The notes under the pieces: generated by a model
Database searches by the model: none
Told to the model about the DNA's origin: nothing
What the model saw: only the letters and a program-made list of their open reading frames with translations
Program-made: the position numbers and the translations under genes
Part shown: positions 20,033 to 30,487 of the stretch, one piece after another
Position numbering within the stretch: the stretch's first letter is position 1
Layout: each line of letters opens with the position of its first letter
NCBI GenBank assembly: GCA_019119595.1
Contig: DWWS01000073.1
Coordinates: 1-64,000 of the forward strand
DNA: 64,000 bases
Reading direction: 5' to 3'
Source: Candidatus Eisenbergiella merdavium
GTDB taxonomy: Bacteria > Bacillota > Clostridia > Lachnospirales > Lachnospiraceae

Positions 20033-23000
20033 ATGGAGACTGAAAGGAATCAGAAAAATGCGGAGCGCAGTCCGGAGAGACGGAAGGAAGAGGCGCACTT
20101 GAAGGAAACGCTTGCTGTGGTCCGGGCGAACGTGGAAACCTATGAGGCGGAGGTTTCCAGGATGAAGGGGGACATCGACGAGATGCTGGAGCATTTTCAC
20201 GACAACGACGTGGAGGTGCTGACCCTGTTAAACAATACCATCACCCTGCACGACCACATGAAGCGGGCGCTGGAGCGGAATGTGCGGGCGCTGAAAAAGC
20301 CCTATTTCGGCAGGATCCATTTTCAGGATCACGCGCTGAAAAAGGAGGAAACTCTGTACATCGGAAAGGGCGGCATTTCCAGGGACACCACCCACTGGGT
20401 GGTGATAGACTGGCGAGCGCCCGTTGCCAACGCCTATTATGAGAACGGCCTGGGAAAATGCAGCTATCCGGTTCCGGGCGGCGGACGGGTGAAGATCGAC
20501 CTGAAGGGGAAGCGCACCTATGAGATCGAGGAAGGGAAGCTTCTGGATTTCTATGATTCCGAGGTGGTGACCAACGACGACCTTCTGACGAAATACCTGG
20601 CTAAGAACAAGCAGGCGGTGCTGGGGGAGATCATCGCCACGATCCAGAAGGAGCAGAACGACATCATCCGCCGTTCGCCCTATCATAACATGATCGTGCA
20701 GGGCGTGGCCGGATCGGGAAAGACGACGGTGGCCATGCACCGGATCTCCTACATTCTCTATAATTATCAGGAGCGGTTTAAGCCGGAGGATTTTTATATC
20801 GTTGGAAGCAACCGGATCCTGCTGGAATACATCACCGGCGTGCTTCCCGACCTGGATGTGTACGGCGTGCGGCAGATGACCATGGAGCAGCTTTTCGTGC
20901 GGCTTCTGTACGAAGACTGGGATGAGGAAAAATACCGGATACGTCCGGCGGATCAGGCTGACAGGGACGGCTGGGAGCGGGGGACGAACGAATGGTTCGA
21001 GGCGCTCGAGGCCTACTGTGACGCGCTGGAATGGGAAACCATTCCAAGAGGGAGCATTTATTTGAATCCCAGGCAGTTTGTGGAGGGCTTCCGGGACGGA
21101 AAAACGGGCGTGTTCGACGAGACGGGCGGCAGGCCGCCCGCGCCGGGAGAGGCGGTGGAGCTGATGAACCGGGATGCGGTGGAGCGCTACATCCGGCAGA
21201 ATCCCTCGATCTCCGTGCAGAGCAAGATCAACATGCTCAACGAGCGCCTGGAAAACAAGATCAGGGAGGAATTTCTGGGAAAGGGCGTCAAGTATACGGA
21301 AAAGGAAAGAAAGGCCATTCTGAAGGCCTACCGGGGGCGGTACGGAAAGAAAGTCTGGAAGCGTTCCATTTACGAGCTGTACCGGGAATTTCTGACAAAG
21401 CAGAAGGAAAAGGGCGCGAAGGTGCAGCTTCCCGATCGGAAATTTGACGTATACGACCTGGCGGCGCTGGCCTATCTGTACCGCAGGATCAAGGAAACCG
21501 AGGTCATCAGCGAGGCCCATCATATCGTCATCGACGAGGCGCAGGACTTCGGCATGATGGCCTACCGGGTGCTGGCCTCCTGCATCCGGGAGTGTACCTA
21601 TACCATCATGGGAGACGTGTCTCAGAACATTCACTTCGGCTACGGCCTGAACGACTGGGAGGAGCTGAAGGGCCTGATCCTTTCCGGCGAACGGGACAGC
21701 TTCGGCGTATTGAAAAAAAGCTACCGCAACACAGTGGAAATCTCAGAATTCGCCGCCCGCATCCTGGAGCATGGAAGCTTTGTCTCCTATTCGGCGGAGC
21801 CCATCATCCGCCACGGGGATCCGGTGCAGGTTCTCAAAACGGAAAACAGAAAGGCACTGATCGAAAAATGCGCCGGGGTCTGCCGGGGATGGCAGGAAAA
21901 GGGCTTCGATACCATCGCGGTGATCTGCCGGAGCAGGGAGGAAGCCTCGCGCACGGCCGAAGAGCTGAAAGGCCTGATCCCGGTGGCGGAAAGCGACCTG
22001 GAAAAGGCAGTTTTCGCAAGCGGCATCATGGTGCTTCCCGTGGAATTCACCAAGGGACTGGAATTTGACGCGGTGCTGATCCTGGATCCCACCAGGGAGG
22101 ATTACCCCCTGGACGATGGAAACGCAAGGCTCCTCTACGTTGCGGCCACCCGTGCCCTGCATGAGCTCTGCGTGCTGCATGAGGGCGATCTGACCGGCCT
22201 CATCGCGGACCCTGTTCCTCAGAAAAAGCGGGAGGCGGCTCCGAGAAAGGAAAAGAAGCGGATTTCCATTGTGAGAAATACCGCTGTACAGGAGACGGCT
22301 GAGACAGACCGGAGACGTTCCCCGGACTTCCGGAATCCGGCAGAGCCACAGCAAAAGCGCCCCGCAATCGCAGACCGGGAACGTTCGTCGGTACTGGACC
22401 GGCAGCGGCCCGCTGCGTCCAGGCAGGAAAACCGTGTGGTTTCATCCGGCATACAGCCCACAGCGCCCCGGCGGGAAAAGCCCGCGGCGTCCCTTCGTTC
22501 CTCGTCCCTGTCAGAAAACGTTTCCGTCAGGAAGCCCTATGAGTCCTATGCGCAGGCACAGAAACGGGGCGTTGGTATGATGGGAGGATCTGTGCCGGAG
22601 AAAGCGGCGGCAGCCGTCCACTTCGCAGCCGGAAGCCCTGCAAACGGAAGCCTTGTAAACAGAAGCCCCGCAAACGGAAGCTCCGCAGCCGGGCGTCCTG
22701 ATGCAGGAGCTCCCGCCTTCGGAGACATGCCGGACGCGGACCGGCTCCGCCCGGCGGGACGGCCAAGAACCGATCTGGCGGTGCGGTTCTGTACCATGAA
22801 TCCGGACGGCCTTTATCTGCAGAGCCGCTACGGCACTCTGCGGCTCTGTCCCGTGGGAAGCGCCATCGTGCGCGTGACCTTCGTGAAGGGCTCCCGGATG
22901 CCGGACGGGGTCTGCCCGGGCATAGCGGTGAACCGGATGGAGAAAAGCTGGAAGCTGAAGGACACAAGGGCCATGGTGGAGTTTTCCGGTACGGAGCTGT

Positions 23001-23431
23001 GCCTGCAGGTGGATAAGGCCTCCGGCGCTATCCGCTATCTGTCGGGAGAGAAAAAGCCCTTGCTTGCGGAGCGGGGCAAAGACTGCCGGCTGATCGAGGA
23101 CAGCGGCGCGCTGGTGCGCTCCTGGCTGTATCTGGACAGGGCGAAGGGAGAGAAGCTGTATGCGCCGGGCATGAACGGAGAGAAGGGAATCGCCCTGAAC
23201 GGCTCGGCCAGATATATTTCCCACGGAGGGAAGGAGCTTCCCCTGCTGCTGTCGGAAAACGGCTACGGTATGCTGATCGCTTCCAGAAAGCCCGTCATCA
23301 GCTGCGACATTCCCCTTTACGGCTCCTGCCTGTGCGCGGAGGGAGAGCAGGCGCTGGATTTTTATTTCATCGCAGGGAAGCAGCAGCTCACCGTTATGAA
23401 CGCCTGCGCCTACCTGTGCGGACTGATCTGA
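20033..23431 (+). CDS. helD: HelD-like RNA polymerase-recycling ATPase with a C-terminal GH31 N-domain-like region
   Basis: The 1132-aa protein is about 350 residues longer than ordinary HelD. Residues 1-725 are HelD: a coiled-coil arm (25-90), a superfamily 1 motor with Walker A GVAGSGKTTVAMHR near 224, DEAQDFGMMAY, KKSYRNTVEISEFAA and LYVAATRALHEL near 700. HelD pulls stalled RNA polymerase off DNA. Residues 730-910 are a low-complexity linker rich in Arg, Pro, Ser and Ala. Residues 912-1132 resemble the N-terminal beta-sandwich of GH31 glycosidases (VRVTFVKG, CLQVDKASGAIRYLSG, ENGYGMLIASRKP) with no catalytic barrel. GGAGG precedes ATG 20033. The frame is open throughout, so a simple frameshift does not explain the fusion. 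The C-terminal assignment is by pattern only. Confidence 0.75.
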   Translation: METERNQKNAERSPERRKEEAHLKETLAVVRANVETYEAEVSRMKGDIDEMLEHFHDNDVEVLTLLNNTITLHDHMKRALERNVRALKKPYFGRIHFQDHALKKEETLYIGKGGISRDTTHWVVIDWRAPVANAYYENGLGKCSYPVPGGGRVKIDLKGKRTYEIEEGKLLDFYDSEVVTNDDLLTKYLAKNKQAVLGEIIATIQKEQNDIIRRSPYHNMIVQGVAGSGKTTVAMHRISYILYNYQERFKPEDFYIVGSNRILLEYITGVLPDLDVYGVRQMTMEQLFVRLLYEDWDEEKYRIRPADQADRDGWERGTNEWFEALEAYCDALEWETIPRGSIYLNPRQFVEGFRDGKTGVFDETGGRPPAPGEAVELMNRDAVERYIRQNPSISVQSKINMLNERLENKIREEFLGKGVKYTEKERKAILKAYRGRYGKKVWKRSIYELYREFLTKQKEKGAKVQLPDRKFDVYDLAALAYLYRRIKETEVISEAHHIVIDEAQDFGMMAYRVLASCIRECTYTIMGDVSQNIHFGYGLNDWEELKGLILSGERDSFGVLKKSYRNTVEISEFAARILEHGSFVSYSAEPIIRHGDPVQVLKTENRKALIEKCAGVCRGWQEKGFDTIAVICRSREEASRTAEELKGLIPVAESDLEKAVFASGIMVLPVEFTKGLEFDAVLILDPTREDYPLDDGNARLLYVAATRALHELCVLHEGDLTGLIADPVPQKKREAAPRKEKKRISIVRNTAVQETAETDRRRSPDFRNPAEPQQKRPAIADRERSSVLDRQRPAASRQENRVVSSGIQPTAPRREKPAASLRSSSLSENVSVRKPYESYAQAQKRGVGMMGGSVPEKAAAAVHFAAGSPANGSLVNRSPANGSSAAGRPDAGAPAFGDMPDADRLRPAGRPRTDLAVRFCTMNPDGLYLQSRYGTLRLCPVGSAIVRVTFVKGSRMPDGVCPGIAVNRMEKSWKLKDTRAMVEFSGTELCLQVDKASGAIRYLSGEKKPLLAERGKDCRLIEDSGALVRSWLYLDRAKGEKLYAPGMNGEKGIALNGSARYISHGGKELPLLLSENGYGMLIASRKPVISCDIPLYGSCLCAEGEQALDFYFIAGKQQLTVMNACAYLCGLI

Positions 23432-23527
23432 CAGGGGCCTGGGAGCAGACGTATATTTTGGGCCGTCTCCGGCATAATAAGCGGTAAAAGAAAACGCCGC
23501 CGGTCGGCGGCATGGAGGTGGCCTGTC

Positions 23528-23962
23528 ATGAAGGAAACAGATACGATAAGATTACTCCGGGAATGTGACGCGGGAGCGAAAATGGCGGTGTCGTCCATCG
23601 ACGAGGTGCTGGAGAAGGTTTCCGGCCCCGGCCTGAAGCGGCTTCTTCAGGAAAGCAGGGAGCACCATGAAAAGCTGGAAAATGAGATCCATTCCCTGCT
23701 GAAAAACTACGGCTCCCAGGAAAAGGAGCCTGCGGCGATCGCCAAAGGAATGTCCTGGATGAAAACGAACATGAAAATGAGCATGGACGACAGCGACGCC
23801 ACGGTGGCGGATCTGATCACGGACGGCTGCAACATGGGGACGAAATCTCTGAGCAGATACCTGAACCAGTACAGAGGCGCGGACCATGCTTCAAGGGAGC
23901 TCTGCGGCAGGCTGATCTCCATTGAGGAAAAGCTGTGCAGCGGGATGAGGCAGTACCTGTAA
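23528..23962 (+). CDS. Small four-helix protein, DUF2383-like
   Basis: The 144-aa protein is predicted to be all-helical with ferritin-like heptad patterns; the opening DTIRLLRECDAGAKMA and the segment SREHHEKLENEIHSLL resemble DUF2383/PA2169-type proteins. The E and H residues in the second helix could bind metal, but a full di-iron site is not evident. GGAGG precedes the ATG, and a small GC-rich hairpin (about 23495-23510) lies just upstream. Function unknown. Confidence 0.55.
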   Translation: MKETDTIRLLRECDAGAKMAVSSIDEVLEKVSGPGLKRLLQESREHHEKLENEIHSLLKNYGSQEKEPAAIAKGMSWMKTNMKMSMDDSDATVADLITDGCNMGTKSLSRYLNQYRGADHASRELCGRLISIEEKLCSGMRQYL

Positions 23963-24068
23963 GGGCTGCCGGGGCCAGGCCGCCGAAGGCAGCGGGAGCG
24001 ATCGGAAAAGGAACCGGGAGCGGAGCCGCAGAAGGAACCGCGGGCCCGCCCCCGGCGCGTCGGGAGGG

Positions 24069-26276
24069 CTACTGCTCCCGGTACTGTCCCGGCGTCATTC
24101 CGGTATACTGCTTGAAGCGCCTGCGGAATACGTGGGCGTCCTCATAGCCCACCGCCAGGGTGATATCCCCGATCAGCATGTTGGTGTCCCTGAGAAGCTC
24201 CCTGGCCTTTTCCATGCGCAGATTGGCTAGATAGTCCGAAGGGCGGATGTCCAGCTCATTCCGAAATTCCACGGAAAGCGTCACCGCGCTGACCTGCAGG
24301 TATTCCGCAAGCGCGTTCATGGTCAGGCCGGGGTCTGAAAAATGCTCCTGCATGTAGGAAACGGCCCTCTGGACAATGTCGGAATTCTGGATGCCGATCC
24401 CTTCCCTGTTATCGATGATCTTGCGGCAGGCGTCGTTGAGAAGCTCGTAAAAATCCTGGATGTTCAGGCATTGGGAGAGGGTAAAAACATTATAAAAGTC
24501 GTCGAATTCGGTTTTATCCCCCTTCCATTCCGCAAGAAGCGTGTGCATGATATCGTTGTACAGAATGCGGAAGGCGTACAGGGAAGCCTTTTCTCCGTTC
24601 AGCCTGTTGCATATATCCTTCACCACAGAGTCTGCCGCAGTCTTATCCTGATTCCGGATAGCGGTTTTCAGACGGTTCAGATCCTTTTCATCCACCAGAT
24701 TCGCATAATCCTTCTGCGCCGCGTCGGAAAAGCGGATGATCTTGCTGTTGTCCAGAAGCAGGCGGTTGTCAAAGGCGGTGTTTGCCTCAAGATAGGCGCG
24801 GGAGCTTTCCTCAAAGGAACGATGGTAGTCGCTGACCGCCATGATATAATCCGTGCAGTATTCCTTTCCGATGGCAAGAAGGCGGGAAAGAAGAGGCTCC
24901 AATTCCTCCTTTTTATCGGCGAACAGCAGAAACAGGTTCTGATTGTTGCCGATCAGATGAATGCCGAAGCCGTCCGTCCTGCTTTCTCCTGCGATGGCCT
25001 CAAGCATCCGGGAATAGACCATGTTTTCATTGGAAAGCTCCCGGCTTTTGGTCAGCACAGCCAGATACAGCCTGTAGTTGATGTTCAGGCCGCATTCCTG
25101 GGCTGCGGCGATGGCTTCCTGGCGGGAGGCGTAGCTGCCGCGGACAAAATCGCTGATAAAGCGGGTTTTTTTGAGGGACAGGCTTTCCTTTTCCGTATCG
25201 CGGTAGCTGGTCACCAGAACCTGAATGCCGCTTTCGATGCTGTCCAGATCATAATGGGGCGCTTCGTTCAGAAGCAGGTTCATCCTTTTGACCCGGCTCA
25301 TAACGCTGCCCGCCGCCACGATGATGGCAAAGGTGGCGGGAATGGCGCAGATCAGAACCACCAGAACGATTCCCCACTGCTCGGCAAGAACCTTATCGTG
25401 AAAAACGGACATGGGCTGCAGGCTTCCGTACAGGATGCCGCTGTCGCCTGTCTGAACGCTCAGAAGAAAACGGCGTCCGTCCAGACGTACTTTTTCAGAC
25501 CCGCCGGAGCGTCCCTCAAGCAGGGCGCACAGCTCGGCCTCGGGAATCGTGTCCGCATCCGTCCCCCTGCTTACGATCAGGGAGCCCTCATAATAGAGAA
25601 AATCGGTTCTCATCCCTTCGTCTGCCCCCCCCGATTGCGCGAGCAGACCGGTGTAATAGGAGGCCGGGACGATGAAGATCAGGGTTTCCTCCAGCTTCGG
25701 CGAAATGCCCAGAAGATAAATGACCTTTTCCCGGTCCGCCATATATCCGGTGAGCCAGCCCCCGTCCACGTTCTGCTCCGGAAGGATGGAAAATGTGGAC
25801 GCAGGCTGCTCCAGAAGAGAATAAAGCTCCTCGCCCGAAAGCTGTTCGGGAAGAAAGCCGCTTTCCAGAAACCTTCTCAGACTGACGGAGGTGGAATAGC
25901 TGTACAGGTAATCGTCTTCATGATACCAGTACAATAGAAGGCTGAAAAACTGGCTCACCGTGGTGTAGCCCTTCAGCTGTTCCTCCAGCCGGATGGCCTT
26001 CTGGGGCTGATCCTCCAGCCGGAAGCGGGTGGCGTCGTCGGACAGGCCGATCTGAGTGGCGATATCCTGCAGGATGCGCAGATCATTTTCATGACGGCTG
26101 ACGACGGAAGAGAGATGCTGCTCGTTCCCCGACTGAAAATCCGCATAAACGGTGGTGTAGTAATAGCGGAAAAGGTAACCGCCCAGAACCGCGATGACGA
26201 GGATCACGATCAGATAGAAAACAAGAATATAGTAGAGCACATTCTGGGAATTCAGTTCCTTTTTCAGCTTGTTCAT
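24069..26276 (-). CDS. Membrane-anchored AraC-family regulator of the sugar importer
   Basis: The 735-aa protein has a membrane helix at about 15-37, an extracytoplasmic sensor of about 260 residues, a second membrane helix at about 300-325, a long linker and two AraC helix-turn-helix motifs at the C-terminus (MNALAEYLQVSAVTLSVEFR and the GYEDAHVFRRRFKQYTGM region). This is the YesN-like one-piece sensor/regulator common beside LplB/LplC importers in gut Clostridia. It lies 146 nt downstream of the binding-protein gene on the same strand. It probably activates the importer promoter when its sensor detects the sugar or the loaded binding protein. Confidence 0.88.
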   Translation of the reverse strand: MNKLKKELNSQNVLYYILVFYLIVILVIAVLGGYLFRYYYTTVYADFQSGNEQHLSSVVSRHENDLRILQDIATQIGLSDDATRFRLEDQPQKAIRLEEQLKGYTTVSQFFSLLLYWYHEDDYLYSYSTSVSLRRFLESGFLPEQLSGEELYSLLEQPASTFSILPEQNVDGGWLTGYMADREKVIYLLGISPKLEETLIFIVPASYYTGLLAQSGGADEGMRTDFLYYEGSLIVSRGTDADTIPEAELCALLEGRSGGSEKVRLDGRRFLLSVQTGDSGILYGSLQPMSVFHDKVLAEQWGIVLVVLICAIPATFAIIVAAGSVMSRVKRMNLLLNEAPHYDLDSIESGIQVLVTSYRDTEKESLSLKKTRFISDFVRGSYASRQEAIAAAQECGLNINYRLYLAVLTKSRELSNENMVYSRMLEAIAGESRTDGFGIHLIGNNQNLFLLFADKKEELEPLLSRLLAIGKEYCTDYIMAVSDYHRSFEESSRAYLEANTAFDNRLLLDNSKIIRFSDAAQKDYANLVDEKDLNRLKTAIRNQDKTAADSVVKDICNRLNGEKASLYAFRILYNDIMHTLLAEWKGDKTEFDDFYNVFTLSQCLNIQDFYELLNDACRKIIDNREGIGIQNSDIVQRAVSYMQEHFSDPGLTMNALAEYLQVSAVTLSVEFRNELDIRPSDYLANLRMEKARELLRDTNMLIGDITLAVGYEDAHVFRRRFKQYTGMTPGQYREQ

Positions 26277-26331
26277 GGCGTCTCCCCCGGCATTTTTCCT
26301 CTATTTTACCCTGTACAGGGATGAATGGCAA

Positions 26332-26364
26332 GTATGGCCCTGTCCATTTTGGACACGGCCATAC
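26332..26364 (-). promoter_or_regulatory. Intercistronic hairpin between importer and regulator genes
   Basis: GTATGGCC pairs with GGCCATAC and, after one mismatch, TGTCC with GGACA around a 5-nt loop, giving a 13-bp stem with one mismatch. There is no T run. It could protect the abundant binding-protein mRNA or lower read-through into the regulator gene. Confidence 0.45.
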
Positions 26365-26421
26365 CCGTCAGCACTGCGCCGCGTATGCGGCTTTCCATTC
26401 TGTCAGCTTTGTTCAGCAGCC

Positions 26422-28071
26422 TTACTCAAGCTCCATGGTGTCGATAGCGTCCTGATACATCTTTACATAGTCAGCAACGCCCATTCCGTCGAACAGGGAT
26501 ACGAAGCTGTTCCAGCTTTCGTCCGTCACGCCGCCGGACACAAAGCCTGCGATATTTTCAACGACAGCGTTGTTGATATCGGTTTCCTTGAGCGTAATGC
26601 TCTGAAGCTGCTCGGAGGTGAGGGGAGCCATATCCAGATAATCGTTGGAGTATTTCTGGATGATTCCCGCCTCGTCGGACTGCAGGCAGTAGTCCGTCTT
26701 TTCCGTGCGCTGTTCAGGCATGTTGAAGGTGTCGGAGATGTATTTGCCGGGCGCCCAGAACATGGTGTTGCAGTCCAGATAATTGCGGACCTCAACGGTT
26801 CCGTCATTGATGGAATCGATCTTTCCGTTTTCGTTATAGGCCCAGCCGGTGCCGTCCGTCGCGTCCTGCTCGCCGTAGTACAGAGAGAACTGCATTTCCG
26901 TTTCCAGCATGGCGTCCAGCCATCTTGCGGTTGCCTCCACATTTTCATTTGTGGCGGTGATATATGCGCCGGGTCTTGCTACCTCAAGATACCTGTAGCA
27001 GCTGGTGGCTTCGGTATCGGGCATCCAGAAAACGGCGTCTTTTGCCACGCCTTCATCCCATGCCATTGCGATCAGTCTCCAGGCGGTAAAGAATCCTACG
27101 TTTCCTCCGGCCAGCTTGGTCTCAATGGTGTTAAGGTCCTGGGACAAAAGCTCCGCATCCACAAGTCCCTCCGTATAGCACATGTTCAGCCATTCCATGC
27201 ATTCCCGGAACCCATCCTGGGTCGCCGCGAACTGTACCTGCTTGTCATTGTCGATGTAGATCCACTTGTCCGGATCGCAGGGGATGCCGAAGAGAGGAAG
27301 AATATAGCGAATACCGTAAAATCCGGTATCCAGACCCATTTCCAGGGGAACCTCATCCGCTTCTCCGTTTCCGTTGGGATCGCCGGTCTTGAAGGCGCGC
27401 AGCACCTCGGTCAGGGATTCCACATCGGTGGGCGTTTCCAGGCCAAGGGCGTCCAGCCAGGTCTGGTTGATGAAATAGTGCTGGTTGGTGTTGATGTTCT
27501 GGCCCACCAGGTAGCCGACGGAATAGGTCTGTCCGTCTGACGCCACCAGGCTGACGGTGGGATCATCGTCCTCTGCATCCCGGCGGGAGGTGTAGTTGGG
27601 CATATACTGCTCGATCAGGTCATCCATGGGGATCAGAAGCTGCTGGGTTACGCCGTATTCCTCGTCGTCCACCTGGCCGTTGGGGGCGATGATCACGTCA
27701 GGATACTCGCCGGAGGCAAACATCAGGTTCAGCTTGGTATCCCAGTCCGAGCCCTTGATGACCTCCCATTCGGTCTTGATCCCGGTCAGCTCATCCAGCC
27801 TCTGGACGGCGGGCATTTCCTCGGGAGCGATCATGGTGTCCGTGTCACGGATCGCCAGCATCACCTTAAGGGTGATCTCGTCGTTTACGATGGGGTAGCC
27901 CTCCGCGTTGAAATTGGACGCGGCCTCCGCGCCGGCCTCCGTACCGGCCTCTGTGCCTGCCGTCTGGCCGGAAGAGGCGGATTCGCCTGAACCGGAGCCG
28001 GAACCGCATCCGGCTAAGGATGTGAGCGCCATTACGGCCGCCAGCAACATTGCCACTGTTTTCTTTTTCAT
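26422..28071 (-). CDS. Extracellular sugar-binding lipoprotein, LipO/LplA-like
   Basis: The 549-aa protein starts with a lipoprotein signal ending in LTSLAGC (cysteine at 21), then a Gly/Ser/Ala/Glu-rich spacer, then a large type I solute-binding fold ([20 protein letters not shown] and [17 protein letters not shown] are typical). It captures an oligosaccharide outside the cell and delivers it to the two permeases encoded upstream. No ATPase gene is present in the operon, as usual for this group, which borrows a shared MsmK-type ATPase. The sugar cannot be deduced. Confidence 0.9.
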   Translation of the reverse strand: MKKKTVAMLLAAVMALTSLAGCGSGSGSGESASSGQTAGTEAGTEAGAEAASNFNAEGYPIVNDEITLKVMLAIRDTDTMIAPEEMPAVQRLDELTGIKTEWEVIKGSDWDTKLNLMFASGEYPDVIIAPNGQVDDEEYGVTQQLLIPMDDLIEQYMPNYTSRRDAEDDDPTVSLVASDGQTYSVGYLVGQNINTNQHYFINQTWLDALGLETPTDVESLTEVLRAFKTGDPNGNGEADEVPLEMGLDTGFYGIRYILPLFGIPCDPDKWIYIDNDKQVQFAATQDGFRECMEWLNMCYTEGLVDAELLSQDLNTIETKLAGGNVGFFTAWRLIAMAWDEGVAKDAVFWMPDTEATSCYRYLEVARPGAYITATNENVEATARWLDAMLETEMQFSLYYGEQDATDGTGWAYNENGKIDSINDGTVEVRNYLDCNTMFWAPGKYISDTFNMPEQRTEKTDYCLQSDEAGIIQKYSNDYLDMAPLTSEQLQSITLKETDINNAVVENIAGFVSGGVTDESWNSFVSLFDGMGVADYVKMYQDAIDTMELE

Positions 28072-28189
28072 GAAAGTACCTCCTTTTTTTCGCCGCGGCT
28101 TTCGGTCGCCGCGGGCGGTCTTTACTGGTTTATTTGTGAAAGAACGGACGATGCCGTTTCTGATACAAACCTGAGCCCGATTTGAAAAA

Positions 28190-29107
28190 TCATCCCTTCA
28201 GAGAGCCGATCATGACGCCCTTTTCAAAATATTTCTGCAGCAGGGCGTAGAGGATGACGACGGGGCCGGTGGCGACCACGATGATGCAGTATTTGGATAC
28301 GTTCGCGATCCGCATGGCCTCCTGCATGTTTGCGGCGCTGTCCGCCATTGTCATCATGTAGTCTCCTGTCATATCCACCTGAAGAGTGGCAAGGATCTCT
28401 CTCAGAACCGTCTGCAGGGGAAGCAGAGCCCGGTCTCTTAAGTATACCAGCCCGGTAAAGTAGTCGTTCCACTTTGCCACGCCGTAGTAAACGGCAAGAA
28501 CGGCGATGATCGTTTTGCTTAAGGGAAGCACCACCTTTGTGAAATACTGAAAGTGGGAAGCGCCGTCCAGCATGGCCGCTTCATACAGCTCCTCAGGGAT
28601 ATTGCTCTGGATGTAGGTTCTTGCTACCATCAGGTTCCATACGCTGACGCAGCCCATCAGGATCATGAGCGCTCTGGTGTTGTAAAGGCCGATGTCCCGC
28701 ATCACCAGGAAGGTGGGGATCAGGCCGCCGTTGAAGAACATGGTGATCACAAAGTAAAGATTGATGGCGCTTTTTCCGGGAAATACCTTCCGGGAAAGCG
28801 CGTAGGCAGCCGCCAGCGTGATCACGATGCTGATGCAGATGCTCGCCGCCGTATAGAAAATGGAGTTCGCATAGGAGGACCAAAGCTCCGCGTATCCAAG
28901 GACGGATTCATAGCCGATCAGGGAAAAGTCCACCGGATGCCAGATGACCTCCCCGCGCACGATCGCGTCCGGATCGGAAACGGAGGCAATGCACACCAGA
29001 TACAGCGGATACAGGATGATGAACATGACCACGATCCAGAAAATGGAATTGAACAGGTAAAAAAGACGGTTGCTCAGGCTCAGCTTTTTCTTGCTCCTTT
29101 TTTTCAT
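28190..29107 (-). CDS. Carbohydrate ABC transporter permease, LplC-like
   Basis: The 305-aa protein has six membrane helices and the CUT1-permease EAA loop [20 protein letters not shown] at about 175-195, which contacts the ATPase. The C-terminus ends in the typical [14 protein letters not shown]. It pairs with the LplB-like permease to form the channel. It begins 19 nt after that gene ends. Confidence 0.92.
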   Translation of the reverse strand: MKKRSKKKLSLSNRLFYLFNSIFWIVVMFIILYPLYLVCIASVSDPDAIVRGEVIWHPVDFSLIGYESVLGYAELWSSYANSIFYTAASICISIVITLAAAYALSRKVFPGKSAINLYFVITMFFNGGLIPTFLVMRDIGLYNTRALMILMGCVSVWNLMVARTYIQSNIPEELYEAAMLDGASHFQYFTKVVLPLSKTIIAVLAVYYGVAKWNDYFTGLVYLRDRALLPLQTVLREILATLQVDMTGDYMMTMADSAANMQEAMRIANVSKYCIIVVATGPVVILYALLQKYFEKGVMIGSLKG

Positions 29108-29126
29108 TGTCCGATGCCTCCTTTCC

Positions 29127-30074
29127 TCAGAATAGTCCGACGTCCGTGGTCTTTTTCGCGATCTTGTTCACGGAAATGATCAGGATGAAATTGATGATGT
29201 TGACAAACAGGCCGATGGCCGCCGTGTAGGAAAACTGCCCGCTTCCCAGACCCACGTTGTAGACGTATACGCCGATGATATCGGAGGTAGGGATGTTGCC
29301 CGGCGTCTGCATGACCAGAGCCTTGTTGGTATCGCTGCTGAGCATTTTGCCGCAGTCCAGGATGAAGACCATGACCGCCGTCGGCACCAGGCTCGGCAGA
29401 TCGATATAGCGGATCTTCTGCCAGATGCTCGCTCCGTCAATCTCCGCCGCCTCATACAGGGACGGATCCACGCCGGACAGGGTCGCGATGTAAAGGATGG
29501 TGCCGTAGCCTGCCGACTGCCAGATGCCGGAAAGTACATATAAGGTACGGAACGCTCCCGCGTCGGACATGTAGTCGATCGCCGTCATTCCAAGAGAGGT
29601 GCGGATCAGGTTTACGATTCCGCTGGTCGGGGAGAGGAAGATATAAAGCATACCTGCCAGCACCACCGTTGAAATGAAATAGGGAACATAAATGCTCGTC
29701 TGGATAAAGCGTTTTTTTCTGTCGCTTCTGATCTGATTCAGCAGGATCGCCAGGATCAGGGGGATCGGAAAGCTCCAGAGCAGATAGTATACATTCAGCA
29801 GCAGGGTGTTGGCCAGCAGTCGCTGAAAATAATAGGCATTGAAGAATTCCTTAAAATGCTTCAGCCCCACCCATGCGCTTCCCGCAATGCCGTTGACCGC
29901 CTTATAATCCTTGAAGGCGATCTGGATGCCGTACAGGGGCATATAATTGAATACGAAGAAATAAATGACTGCAGGAAGAACCAGAATATAAAGCTGCCAG
30001 TGATTTCTCATGGCGGCTTTTAGATTCATTTTCTTTCTGCCTCCGACAGGCCGGTGCTTTGCCGGTTTTACCAT
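29127..30074 (-). CDS. Carbohydrate ABC transporter permease, LplB-like
   Basis: The 315-aa protein has six predicted membrane helices, the family signature YMPLYGIQIAFKDYKAVNGI near the N-terminus, the EAA loop LYEAAEIDGASIWQKIRYID and the closing VNKIAKKTTDVGLF. It is first in the importer operon. The ATG at 30074 lies 8 nt after GAGAGGAG; a GTG three codons upstream is an alternative. Confidence 0.92.
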   Translation of the reverse strand: MVKPAKHRPVGGRKKMNLKAAMRNHWQLYILVLPAVIYFFVFNYMPLYGIQIAFKDYKAVNGIAGSAWVGLKHFKEFFNAYYFQRLLANTLLLNVYYLLWSFPIPLILAILLNQIRSDRKKRFIQTSIYVPYFISTVVLAGMLYIFLSPTSGIVNLIRTSLGMTAIDYMSDAGAFRTLYVLSGIWQSAGYGTILYIATLSGVDPSLYEAAEIDGASIWQKIRYIDLPSLVPTAVMVFILDCGKMLSSDTNKALVMQTPGNIPTSDIIGVYVYNVGLGSGQFSYTAAIGLFVNIINFILIISVNKIAKKTTDVGLF

Positions 30075-30151
30075 AGATCCCACTCCTCTCTTAATTTTTT
30101 TGTTTTCGCCCTGTCCGTTTTGATGGAACGCAGGAGCCTTTGTTTGATATG

Positions 30152-30180
30152 ACTATACGATGGACTTCGTTATTTTGTAA
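30152..30180 (-). promoter_or_regulatory. Promoter of the sugar importer operon
   Basis: On the minus strand TTACAA (30175-30180), a 17-bp spacer and TATAGT (30152-30157) lie about 78 nt ahead of the first permease gene. A 15-bp repeat element lies immediately upstream of the -35 box. Confidence 0.55.
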
Positions 30181-30187
30181 GCCGGAT

Positions 30188-30331
30188 AAAATTTTGTCCC
30201 CCGATTTTTCGTGCAATCCACCTTTTGGGCAAAAAGAAGGAGGCAAAAAGGGAAGATATATTGTATGAAAGATACATTTTGAAAAGGTAAAAATTGTGCA
30301 GTATGCATATGGGAACAAAATTTTGTACCCC
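30188..30331. repeat. Pair of 15-bp direct repeats upstream of the importer operon
   Basis: AAAATTTTGTCCCCC at 30188-30202 recurs as AAAATTTTGTACCCC at 30317-30331, matching in 14 of 15 positions, in the same orientation and 129 bp apart. The first copy ends 8 bp from the -35 box, where an AraC-type activator would bind. The rest of this intergenic region (30075-30487) shows no gene. Confidence 0.5.
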
Positions 30332-30487
30332 TGAAAGCGGGAGAGCTTTCAAAAAATCGCTGCAGGGACTTGGGGAAAGGGAGGAGGATGTGATACAATT
30401 TCGAAAAGGATCGGAAAGCGGGAACCTTTCCGTTCCCGCACAGAAAAAAGGTGCCGCCCTCCGGCGGCGGAAAGAGAGGCGGTCTGG

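Noticed and set aside
20228..21634. Open frame of about 468 codons on the minus strand
   Set aside because: It mirrors the HelD motor region, a common effect of GC-rich codon use.
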